Below, piece by piece: positions 30,460 to 38,281 of a stretch of 64,000 nucleotides of DNA. The DNA comes from Clostridiaceae bacterium (lineage in GTDB: Bacteria; Bacillota; Clostridia; Acetivibrionales; DUMB01): positions 37,298 through 101,297 of the forward strand of contig DUMB01000090.1 of NCBI GenBank assembly GCA_012840085.1. Reading direction: 5' to 3'. The notes beneath the pieces are model-generated. The model was not told the origin of the DNA, did not search any database, and saw only the letters and a list, made by a program, of their open reading frames with translations. A program made the position numbers and the translations under genes. The number at the start of each line of letters is the position of its first letter. The stretch's first letter is position 1.

Positions 30460-31083
30460 TCACATATTTTGTGAACCTATTAATCCTTTGTTGTAGGCGA
30501 AAATAATAGCTTGGGTTCTGTCGGCAAGATCCAGCTTCGCCAGGATTTGACTTACATGTTTTTTTACCGTATGTTCAGTCACATAAAGCTTTTGGGAAAT
30601 TTCCTTGTTGCTTAGCCCCCCTCCTAAAGCCAATAAAACTTCTTTCTCCCTTTGTGTAAGCGACTCAAGAGGATCATTATCCTTCTTCATTTGTAAACTC
30701 ACGAGTCCTGGGTCATAGTATTTCCTGCCTTTATAAACCAATCTTAATCCGTATATAAGCTCTTCAGGAAGGGCCTCTTTCAGAATATATCCATCAACAT
30801 CCAGGATTTCTGCCTGCAGGAAATCACTATGTTCAGCTGATGAAGTAAGTATTACAAATTTAGATTCTATTTTGTTTTTCACTTCTCTTATAATATCAAG
30901 ACCACATTCATTTCCAAGTTTCAAATCTATAAGTGCAATCTCCGGCCTCTTCTCCATTAGCATAACTATGCCTTCCTGACAATTCGTTGCTTCACCCACA
31001 ATTTCAAAATCTTCATATAACGAAAGAACTGAGATGAGCCCCTGCTTTACCAGAGGATGATCATCAATTATGCCAATTCTCAT
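30460..31083 (-). CDS. NarL/FixJ family response regulator
   Basis: A 207-residue regulator. The receiver domain starts MRIGIIDDHPLVKQGL, with phospho-acceptor Asp53 in ALIDLKLG and the conserved Lys in YILKEALPE. A LuxR-type helix-turn-helix follows (LTQREKEVLLALGGGLSNKEISQKLYVTEHTVKKH, about 145-180). It overlaps the kinase stop codon by 4 nt (ATGA), so the two are translated together. Its targets are unknown; the surface-protein genes next to it are the obvious candidates (inference). Confidence 0.93.
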   Translation of the reverse strand: MRIGIIDDHPLVKQGLISVLSLYEDFEIVGEATNCQEGIVMLMEKRPEIALIDLKLGNECGLDIIREVKNKIESKFVILTSSAEHSDFLQAEILDVDGYILKEALPEELIYGLRLVYKGRKYYDPGLVSLQMKKDNDPLESLTQREKEVLLALGGGLSNKEISQKLYVTEHTVKKHVSQILAKLDLADRTQAIIFAYNKGLIGSQNM

Positions 31084-32783
31084 ACTACAAGGCCTCCTTC
31101 ATCAAGAGTAAATAATTTTCTATTTGGAATATTTATCTTTATACATGTTCCTTTTTCTAATACGCTGTCAATATTAAGACTGCCATTAAAGGAATTCACC
31201 AGTCTTTTCATATTATCAATCCCAAGACCGTTTCTTTTATTTACATCTTCGACAATAAAGCCTTTTCCGTTATCTTTTATAATTAGTTCTGTACAGATAT
31301 TTTTTATATTAAGTTCAACATTAATTTCACTGCACTTGCCATGCCTTATGGAATTACCTGTTGATTCGGCAATAATTCTATATATTGCCTTTTTTAATGC
31401 TCCTGTTAACAAATCTTCATCTCCCGAGCATTTAAAACAGACATCAATATTATTTAATTTTGCAATACTATCCAGATAAGCTTTAATATCCGATTGAAAA
31501 GCCTTTATTCCTTGTTTTTTGGAACTTAGTTTATATATTGTAGATCGTAGTTCCTTCATAGCCATATTTGAAGTTTCCATGATCCTTATTAATTGATCAT
31601 GCAGTTCAATATGGGATAGCTTTGAATGTTTTGCCACCAGAGTGTGTATTGCACATGAGATACTAAAAAGCCTTTGGGAAACACTGTCATGCATTTCATT
31701 TGCTATACGGTTCTGTTCCTCTGTTACGGCTAATTTTTGAGCAATTTCCTCTAAATATAGTCTCTCAAGGATTACAGCACTTAATTCTGTCAAAAAGCTA
31801 AACAGTTTTTTATATAAATTATCATTTTCCTGAAATTCTTCCACTTCAATGCCTAGAATTCCAAATAGCCTTGATGCTGATTTTACAATGGTTATAGCAA
31901 ATATCCTGTCCTGAACTTTTATTTGTGTTATATTCTTGTCTATTTCCTTGATTTCAAGTATACTGCTTAACTCTTTTTCTATTAACGGGTGAATATCCGG
32001 AGAAATATCTCCGCATGTAATGATTTTATTTGAGCTATTTATGTCTATTTGTTTGAAAAATGAAGATTTTGATTTTGTCAGTTCCTTTGCGTAACAAATA
32101 ATGGTATTCATTAGCTTTTCCTTGCTGTCTTGTGCTGAAAACATTTCAACTGCCTGATAGAGTGACATGATATGTTCTATGGATTCTTTAATCTTTTCAT
32201 TTGCCTCGGCTAATTGATAATTTTTTTCCCTTAGATTATTCCTCTCATTATTTAATTCATGGGCCAGTTTCAATAATAATTGTAATCCTAAAGTCATCAA
32301 AATAAATATAAGAACCAGATGTGAATTGTCAGATATGATTTTAATTGCTGTATCATTCTCAGTATTAAAAACAAAATATGATATACTGGTTGAGACCGCC
32401 AGATAGAAAATAAGATCAAACCAACAAAACAATCCTGTCAAAAAGCTTGCAGAAACCAATACAGGATTCATCGCATACCATATAAAAGGGCTGTCTAATC
32501 CCCCCGTCGGTATCAACAGCAATGAAATCCCTACAGTTTCAGTTAAAACCAGGCTCTTGATTGCCTTTGAATTGTTTGAGTATCTGGTATATAAATCTGT
32601 CACTATTTTAGAAGTTATAAATAGAATGATGATTACTCCTATTTTTAAACAGAAATATTCTGTCTGGTTATCAAATAAATAAAATATGGAAGTAAAAATC
32701 CAAGAAAGATACCTATACAAGTATATGACCTTAATCTCCCTTGAATTATTGCTTGCTATTTTAGCAACAAGAAATTCGAACAT
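31080..32783 (-). CDS. Membrane sensor histidine kinase (NarX/HisKA_3 type)
   Basis: A 567-residue kinase. About five or six membrane segments occupy residues 15-165. A coiled-coil linker (LAHELNNERNNLREKNYQLAEANEKIKESI) and a GAF-like region follow (about 205-345). The dimerization domain has NEMHDSVSQRLF with the phospho-His near 366, and the ATPase domain has DNGKGF and NGLGIDNM motifs. GGGAAGGGA lies upstream of the ATG. It is the first gene behind a class II c-di-GMP riboswitch and is paired with the NarL regulator. The membrane sensor has no recognised ligand-binding family. Confidence 0.92.
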   Translation of the reverse strand: MFEFLVAKIASNNSREIKVIYLYRYLSWIFTSIFYLFDNQTEYFCLKIGVIIILFITSKIVTDLYTRYSNNSKAIKSLVLTETVGISLLLIPTGGLDSPFIWYAMNPVLVSASFLTGLFCWFDLIFYLAVSTSISYFVFNTENDTAIKIISDNSHLVLIFILMTLGLQLLLKLAHELNNERNNLREKNYQLAEANEKIKESIEHIMSLYQAVEMFSAQDSKEKLMNTIICYAKELTKSKSSFFKQIDINSSNKIITCGDISPDIHPLIEKELSSILEIKEIDKNITQIKVQDRIFAITIVKSASRLFGILGIEVEEFQENDNLYKKLFSFLTELSAVILERLYLEEIAQKLAVTEEQNRIANEMHDSVSQRLFSISCAIHTLVAKHSKLSHIELHDQLIRIMETSNMAMKELRSTIYKLSSKKQGIKAFQSDIKAYLDSIAKLNNIDVCFKCSGDEDLLTGALKKAIYRIIAESTGNSIRHGKCSEINVELNIKNICTELIIKDNGKGFIVEDVNKRNGLGIDNMKRLVNSFNGSLNIDSVLEKGTCIKINIPNRKLFTLDEGGLVV

Positions 32784-32812
32784 AGCATCCCTTCCCAGGT
32801 ATTACAATATAG

Positions 32813-32848
32813 AAAATAAAAAACCAACAAGATAGTTAATCTCATTGG
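32813..32848 (-). terminator. Expression-platform terminator of the kinase-operon riboswitch
   Basis: On the minus strand CCAATGAGAT pairs fully (with GU pairs) with ATCTTGTTGG (32824-32848), followed by TTTTTTATTTT. The CCAA at its 5' edge is also the 3' strand of the aptamer P1 helix, so the two folds compete. Confidence 0.85.
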
Positions 32849-32918
32849 TCGGTTGCACCACTAACTCCGCATGCACCAGGTGCCCAGGTTGCAGTACATG
32901 CTTCATAGTCCCCAAAAA
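32845..32918 (-). promoter_or_regulatory. Cyclic di-GMP class II riboswitch upstream of the kinase operon
   Basis: The minus-strand RNA carries the class II aptamer core in order: ACTATGAAGCATG, CTGGGCACCTGG, GCATGCGGAGTTAGTGGTGC, AACCGACC. It matches the Clostridium acetobutylicum aptamer segments (GAUGAA, UUGGGCACUUGA, UGAGUUAGUAGUGCAACCGACC) position by position. Compensatory changes occur in the helix that joins GCAUG to CAUGC. A TATAAT box at 32920-32925 would start the transcript at the first aptamer bases. Overlap of P1 with the terminator predicts an ON switch: c-di-GMP favours read-through into the histidine kinase. Confidence 0.88.
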
Positions 32919-33038
32919 CATTATATGGTTGTCCAATAATTAATTTTAGCAGCTCTAATTTATATAATTTGTAAATTTCTCTTGTCGAATAAAAAACATT
33001 TACATCCTTGTTGCTATTTTTTTGCTAATATAGATATT

Positions 33039-33863
33039 TTAATTATTGTCATTACCTTCAATTGTATTTGCTGGCATGTTTTCCGTATTATAGTCATTGG
33101 CATTATTAACGTCTGTTTTTTCTACTAAATCATTTATTAAGTTGTTTGAATCAGATTGCTCTTCTGTTTCTTTTGATAAATATTCATTATTTATTGCTTC
33201 CTTTTCCATAGGATTTTCATTATTCAAATCATCCTTAACACCTTCTTCCAAACTTTCCTGGGTTTCATCAAGTAAAGCTTCAATTTCAGCTAATTCTTCC
33301 GGATTTGGCAAATCAACATCTACTTTGAATTCGAATGCTGCACTTACACTTCCTTGATCATATTCTGCTGAAATGTTACCCAGAACATTAAAAATTCCTT
33401 TAGCAGCTTCTTCTGAATTTAACATTTTAATAGCCTCTTCTGAACCTAACACTTCAATAGCTTCTTCTAAATCCAGCATTTGGATTTCAATCAATTGTTT
33501 CTCGTTAGGTTTCAACTCAAAGCTGCCTGGTGCAAAATCTTTAATTGGCAGGCCTGCTAAGTCTAATTTATATTTCACTCTATAAGGTAAGTTATTTTCA
33601 ATATACATGGTAATATGGTTGTTATCATTGGGATATACAACTTTATAAACTTCGTCATATATTATTCCAACAAAAGCCTTGTCGTTGGTAGCAACTCTGG
33701 CATTTACACCCCTTGTTGCCTGAAAGATATCCATTCCAACGCTGCTTTGGGGAGTAGAAATAAATACTAATAATAGCATTATTAATATTGTTATATTTAC
33801 ATAATGCAGTAATGACAGTATTTTATTTCCTCTTCTTTTCAACCTGCATAATCTTCTTTTCAA
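33039..33863 (-). CDS. Secreted TasA/DUF1102-like surface protein with acidic tail
   Basis: A 274-residue protein with a basic N-terminus, a signal peptide or anchor (about residues 19-42) and a beta-rich domain. The beta domain begins GMDIFQATRGVNARVATNDKAF, the same pattern as the neighbouring 217-residue protein (IDVFTANRSVSAKIVDDTKGF), so the two are paralogues. The last 85 residues are rich in E, N and D. The start is TTG (33863) within a 21-bp tandem duplication; an overlapping ATG frame with a good ribosome binding site ends after 15 codons. It lies behind a class II c-di-GMP riboswitch and downstream of a SipW-type peptidase gene, its likely processing enzyme. A fibre or matrix role is inferred. 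Confidence 0.7.
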   Translation of the reverse strand: MKRRLCRLKRRGNKILSLLHYVNITILIMLLLVFISTPQSSVGMDIFQATRGVNARVATNDKAFVGIIYDEVYKVVYPNDNNHITMYIENNLPYRVKYKLDLAGLPIKDFAPGSFELKPNEKQLIEIQMLDLEEAIEVLGSEEAIKMLNSEEAAKGIFNVLGNISAEYDQGSVSAAFEFKVDVDLPNPEELAEIEALLDETQESLEEGVKDDLNNENPMEKEAINNEYLSKETEEQSDSNNLINDLVEKTDVNNANDYNTENMPANTIEGNDNN

Positions 33864-33979
33864 CCTTCATAATCCCCCTTTCTATATAAGCCCGTATCAT
33901 TTGTATGATGCTTTTATATATTAGAACACATTAAATTATATACATATTTGGGTATAACTATACTTCCTGGAATTCCTCT

Positions 33980-34014
33980 AAAAAATAAAACCAATAAGAT
34001 TCTTATCTCATTGG
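33980..34014 (-). terminator. Expression-platform terminator of the surface-protein riboswitch
   Basis: CCAATGAGAT and ATCTTATTGG (33991-34014) pair over all 10 positions around AAGA, followed by TTTTATTTTTT. As in the downstream switch, its first bases are shared with aptamer helix P1. Confidence 0.87.
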
Positions 34015-34083
34015 CCGGTTGCACCACTAACTCAGCATATATCAGGTGCCCATATACAATATATGCTTCATCGTATCCATAAT
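34011..34083 (-). promoter_or_regulatory. Cyclic di-GMP class II riboswitch upstream of the TasA-like gene
   Basis: The minus-strand segments are GATGAAGCATATA, ATATGGGCACCTGA, TATATGCTGAGTTAGTGG and TGCAACCGGCC. They reproduce the class II aptamer including the pseudoknot strand GAGTTAGTGGTGCAACC. The helix GCAUAUA/UAUAUGC differs from GCAUG/GCAUGC in the sister copy but pairs equally well. It lies 117 nt before the TasA-like gene, in the gap after the SipW gene, so that gene can be switched separately from sipW. Confidence 0.9.
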
Positions 34084-34226
34084 TCATTTAATTTTTAATT
34101 TTAATTAAGCATTAATTTACTTCATATAATTAATAATACATCTATTTAATTATATTATAATCTTTATAACTATTTTGTAAATAGCCGTAAGTAAACTTAT
34201 ATTTTTTTCATCTTATTCCACCATTT

Positions 34227-35339
34227 TTATACAAGCTTCTTCAATCCAATGCGAAGGGGTATCAAGCAATCCATGACTAATTTTTTATTGTTTTCCCATC
34301 TTCTTACCCATATAATAAACAAAACTATAACAAGCATTATTCCCGGAAAAAAGATGATTATCAATGGCACAAAGGGATTTTTTGAATAAAGTTGCTCCAG
34401 TAATTTTTGAGAAATCAGCTTTGGATATGTTTTTATGCCAATCTTATGCACATAGTATCCCAGTTCCTCAGGCGCGGTAATAGATACCAGGTAATCAGTA
34501 TTTTCTTTGGGATTCATCAATAAAATCCTTGGTTCAATAGTCATATTACCGTCTATTGGTTCTAAAACCGTATAGTATGGAATAATTGATGAATTCTCCA
34601 GGCTCCTGGTTCTTTCAAACTTTTCTCCCGGTACCGGATTAGGCAGACCCTTCCTGCTAACTACCACGTAGGATATCTCTTCCATTTTCCAACTCTTGAT
34701 GCTTTGTCCAATAATTAGAGTATTAGTGATAACCAATACGCATATGAGGAAGAACACAGGATCAAAAAAGGGTGCAATATCGAGTAAGCGAATTTTTTTC
34801 TTTTTAATTTTTCTGTTATTCTCCCTGTTAAATATCATATCCAGTACAAACCCTAAAGCATATATAACAATCATTACAGATATTAAAGTAAATATATTTA
34901 ATTTCTGCATTTTTTGGGACATCAAACCTAACCCGGGCAAAATTATAGGTCTATCGAATATGCACAGTGCTTTACCTATCACTTGATTATTCTGTAAAGG
35001 AGGTTCGCCGCCTTGCTGGTCTGTCATAATATTGTTGTCACCCTTTGTTATATATTCGCCATTACTTGTTATATCGATTATTCTATGGGTTACATATGGT
35101 TGCTCCAAAACTTTAGGTTTAAATGTAATGATGTCACCTGTTTTATAGGTTTCTGAGCGAATCAGGATAAACCCGTCATTTGTCATAATCGTAGGTTCCA
35201 TGCTTTCCGAATATACATACCATAAGCTTATTGGTGCTTTTTCAGGGTCTTTATAAATAAACCGGAATATTGATACTATAAGTAGAAAAATTATTAATCC
35301 CCAAAATAAACATTTTATTATAATTTTTATTGCATTCAT
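34227..35339 (-). CDS. SipW-type signal peptidase I with large C-terminal extension
   Basis: A 370-residue membrane protein. The N-terminal third is an S26B (SipW/ER-type) signal peptidase: TM1 at about residues 8-28, nucleophile Ser in YSESMEPTI (about 45) and catalytic His, not Lys, in YVTHRIIDIT (about 84). These are followed by GDNN. Two further membrane segments (about 150-170 and 190-212) enclose an extra domain of about 130 residues, and a last one lies near 325-345. SipW in Bacillus cleaves TasA-type proteins, and here two TasA-like genes flank it. The extension has no known motif. Confidence 0.87.
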   Translation of the reverse strand: MNAIKIIIKCLFWGLIIFLLIVSIFRFIYKDPEKAPISLWYVYSESMEPTIMTNDGFILIRSETYKTGDIITFKPKVLEQPYVTHRIIDITSNGEYITKGDNNIMTDQQGGEPPLQNNQVIGKALCIFDRPIILPGLGLMSQKMQKLNIFTLISVMIVIYALGFVLDMIFNRENNRKIKKKKIRLLDIAPFFDPVFFLICVLVITNTLIIGQSIKSWKMEEISYVVVSRKGLPNPVPGEKFERTRSLENSSIIPYYTVLEPIDGNMTIEPRILLMNPKENTDYLVSITAPEELGYYVHKIGIKTYPKLISQKLLEQLYSKNPFVPLIIIFFPGIMLVIVLFIIWVRRWENNKKLVMDCLIPLRIGLKKLV

Positions 35340-35371
35340 GTGACACCCTTTTCATTTAAATTATATAATTA

Positions 35372-35400
35372 AGCAGGACTTTAGGATCAATTCCTAAGTC
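35372..35400 (-). terminator. Hairpin between the TasA-like gene and sipW
   Basis: GCAGGACTTAGGA and TCCTAAAGTCCTGC form a long stem followed by TTAATTATATAATTT. It would let the upstream surface protein be made in excess over the peptidase by partial termination. Confidence 0.75.
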
Positions 35401-35466
35401 CTGCCAATTACACAATATTAACGGTTTACTTTCATAAGCTCTTTAGATTAAGGTATTAGCTAATCT

Positions 35467-36120
35467 TTATTTAAACGGGTCTGGATATTTTTGTACCGGT
35501 GCAGTTTTATCAGCTCTTATGATTAAAGTATGATCCAAATTTGTATTCTTTCCTCCATAATTTGTAAGAGTTGCTACATCTACCTCAACATCAAAGGATT
35601 GACCTGGTGCTAATTCCATGTAAGCATTTTCTCCATCTCTACCGTTCTTAAAGTTTCTCCCTACATCAGATATCAGAACCCTTCTTAGTGGATTACTATC
35701 GGAATATGCACTGGTATAAATTGCTCTATGAAGCACACCCGTATAACCCTGTTGAACTCTATAATCAAATGCATAATGTTCTGCTGTACTATAATCACTT
35801 CCTGCTTCCAACCATACATATACTGTCTCATCACTTTGATTAGTTACTGTAAAAAGATTTTTGAATACAGTCGTAGCATCAGGATTAAATCCTTCGGCTC
35901 CATGCATTGAAGCGAATTTAATTTCAAGAGTGCCTCTATTGTTAAAAGAAGCATATGGAGAATTTGTTGAAAGTCCAATGAAACCTTTTGTATCGTCTAC
36001 AATTTTAGCACTTACTGAACGGTTGGCTGTAAAAACATCAATTGCTCCGGTTCCTATTGAAGCAATTACAGCTGCCGCTAATAAAAGTGTTAGAACTACT
36101 AGAATTTTACCTTTTTTCAT
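35467..36120 (-). CDS. TasA/DUF1102-like secreted surface protein
   Basis: A 217-residue protein with a signal peptide (MKKGKILVVLTLLLAAAVIASIGTG) of the kind cut by SipW. A mature beta-sandwich follows, starting IDVFTANRSVSAKIVDDTKGF. This matches the DUF1102/TasA-camelysin type found beside SipW peptidases in Firmicutes and archaea. The C-terminal ATLTNYGGKNTNLDHTLIIRADK strand is part of the fold. GGAGGG lies upstream of the ATG. It lies between the DUF5305-like gene and sipW. Filament formation is inference from the family. Confidence 0.78.
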   Translation of the reverse strand: MKKGKILVVLTLLLAAAVIASIGTGAIDVFTANRSVSAKIVDDTKGFIGLSTNSPYASFNNRGTLEIKFASMHGAEGFNPDATTVFKNLFTVTNQSDETVYVWLEAGSDYSTAEHYAFDYRVQQGYTGVLHRAIYTSAYSDSNPLRRVLISDVGRNFKNGRDGENAYMELAPGQSFDVEVDVATLTNYGGKNTNLDHTLIIRADKTAPVQKYPDPFK

Positions 36121-36322
36121 GTAAACACCCTCCTAATTTTTTTATTCGTATTTGACAAGTATATTATCTCTTATCTTGGATATTGACACATTGACTTTCG
36201 GACTACTCTTCAGATTCCGGAAGCATAGTAATAGACTTATACTCCAGGCTAATCGCATGGTATACTTTAGAGTAATATTTCAATATTTGAGGAGGGGATT
36301 AATTTAAAATTTCTATAAGCGG

Positions 36323-37402
36323 TTATATCGCTTTTTCCTCATTATCATTTATATCCATATTATTTATATCAATTGTATATGTATATAAATAATCATCTTC
36401 AATCACATAGTAAAATGTCTTTCCCTCTGTATCACAGTGATATTCAAGTATTCCTCTGTCCTGCTCATCTGATACCCTGACCAATGATTTCATACTTTCA
36501 AGAGGAATAACTGTTTTATTTTTATTATCTATAGGTTGTTGTATTGGTATCAGCCTGTTCCTATATTTCCTTTCTATCTGGTCAGCCTCTGTCATATGTT
36601 CAATTCCTGTTTGTCTTTTTGATATTAATATCAGTAATGCAAAACCGGAATAAATCAAAAAAACAGAAAGCGAAACGTATCTATAAACCGGAACAGGTAC
36701 CATCATACCAAATAAATTTATTTTATATTCCAGGACATTGACTTCGTCAACGGGTGTTTGCTTTGAATATTCCCTTTCTCCGGTTAATACCACTTGGTTT
36801 TGAGCAAGTTCAAATGTCATAACCATGCCTGATTCAAGATCTATTTTATTATTTTCATAAGTAATATCTCCTTCAATAACCGGGACAATACTCAGAAAAA
36901 ATTTGCTCGGGCTGTACCCAATTACTTCATTGGAAATCGTGTCTATATCACTCAGAATCTTCCCTAAATCTAATGAAACCTTCTGATTTATTACCTCGAC
37001 AGTTTCTCCTTCATTATCAAAATATTTCTTATCTTCCAGGGTTACAGCACGTTCCCATAACCCTTCAGCTACTGTTTTAAGCAATACTGAATAATTGCCC
37101 TTAACTTTGACAGGTTCAACGGCATTTACCGTAGTTACAATATATACGTCTATAATATTTTGTGTTTTGGGGAATATAATTCCCTCAGCTTCATTAATCC
37201 CAAAAGGCAATTCTTTGGTTTTATAATCAAAAACTGTCTTTTGGGTAATCATATTTTTATTGAATTTCTGTTCAATGAATTGACTTCTTGTAAACGCATG
37301 AGCAGTTATTAAAGTGATAACAATCCATGCTGATATGATGAAAATTAAAGCTTTCTTAGAAAGAGCTCCAAGCCTTTTTTTTATCTTCTTCCATTTATCC
37401 AT
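36323..37402 (-). CDS. DUF5305-like membrane protein of the SipW locus
   Basis: A 359-residue protein with TM1 at about residues 15-37, an extracytoplasmic domain of about 200 residues (NYSVLLKTVAEGLWERAVTLEDKKYF), TM2 near 243-264 and a cytosolic tail. The topology and the VxVINQKVSLDLGKILSDIDTISNEVIG region match DUF5305, a family often next to S26 peptidases and TasA-like proteins. The molecular role is unknown; a membrane platform or assembly factor is a guess. It is the first gene of the surface-protein unit, with no riboswitch visible before it. Confidence 0.68.
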   Translation of the reverse strand: MDKWKKIKKRLGALSKKALIFIISAWIVITLITAHAFTRSQFIEQKFNKNMITQKTVFDYKTKELPFGINEAEGIIFPKTQNIIDVYIVTTVNAVEPVKVKGNYSVLLKTVAEGLWERAVTLEDKKYFDNEGETVEVINQKVSLDLGKILSDIDTISNEVIGYSPSKFFLSIVPVIEGDITYENNKIDLESGMVMTFELAQNQVVLTGEREYSKQTPVDEVNVLEYKINLFGMMVPVPVYRYVSLSVFLIYSGFALLILISKRQTGIEHMTEADQIERKYRNRLIPIQQPIDNKNKTVIPLESMKSLVRVSDEQDRGILEYHCDTEGKTFYYVIEDDYLYTYTIDINNMDINDNEEKAI

Positions 37403-37541
37403 TTATTTTTCAACTCCATAAATGTATTTTTCTCGAACTTAAATTGCACAATAGCAAAATACAAGAAATATCTTCCAATGTAATTTGTTTTGCTTTTTTA
37501 TATTCAAGAAATGTTTAATTTTTTCCTTCATTAAAAAATAT

Positions 37542-38125
37542 CTAATTTTGTTGTATAATAGCAACCCTTGTCAAATAGTATAAAATTTTACTCAACAGCC
37601 TGAAATCCAAAATAAAAAGAGCCACATTTCCGTAGCTCTTCTGATGGCAGAAAACAATATTATAAAAACTAAGATATTCATCCTTCTTTATATATTCAAG
37701 ATATTTCCCGATAACTTCTTTATTTTCCTCAATATACTTATCAATATTAATTAATGAATCTGCTATCGATAAATTAATTCTCTCCATGTTTTCTTCTTCC
37801 AGCTCTCCCAAACCTTGCTCCAAAAATTTTTCCGGTTCTTTGAGGAATTCAGTTTCTTGAATTGTATACAGATAATCAACGCTTTTATTGTGCGCCTTTT
37901 CTTTTTCCTCTGTATCAATTTTTCCATTGATAAACTGTCCAAAGTGTATACACAAATACATCATTTCCTTAAAACTCCAATCTCTTTCAATCCGGAAATA
38001 TCTTTCTCACTGTAATTTCGATAACCTTTGCTATCCATCCCCGGATAAATTAATCCATGCCGCTCATAATATTCAACTGCTTACTTCGTCAATTTACATT
38101 CTCTGCAAACATCTTTTATCAGCAC
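37542..38125 (-). pseudogene. MerR family regulator, inactivated
   Basis: The 5' part reads VLIKDVCRECKLTK-stop-AVEYYERHGLIYPGMDSKGYRNYSEKDISGLKEIGVLRK, an obvious MerR DNA-binding domain. A Lys codon is replaced by TAA at 38081-38083. The frame then shifts near 37970, and the rest continues as a 140-codon frame (from 37964) that looks like a MerR effector half. GAGGTGATAAAG precedes the GTG start. Two independent lesions make this a pseudogene. Confidence 0.8.
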
Positions 38126-38186
38126 CTTTATCACCTCATCTTTATCATAGGCCAACCTCCAATGTGATAGTCAATACTTTTACCCC

Positions 38187-38281
38187 TTATATGGAAACAG
38201 AAATGGAGTCACCGGGAATCAGCTTGACATATGCCTTTGCCCAAAAATCTTCGCCGGGGAACTCTGTCTGGCCCGAATTTA
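38187..38281 (-). pseudogene. Small coding-like remnant between two broken genes
   Basis: A 31-codon open stretch, VNSGQTEFPGEDFWAKAYVK then LIPGDSISVSI, ends in TAA. It has no start codon and looks like the C-terminus of a lost gene. I cannot assign a family. Confidence 0.3.

Noticed and set aside
36121..36322. A third c-di-GMP riboswitch before the first TasA-like gene
   Set aside because: There is a hairpin but none of the class I or class II aptamer core sequences.
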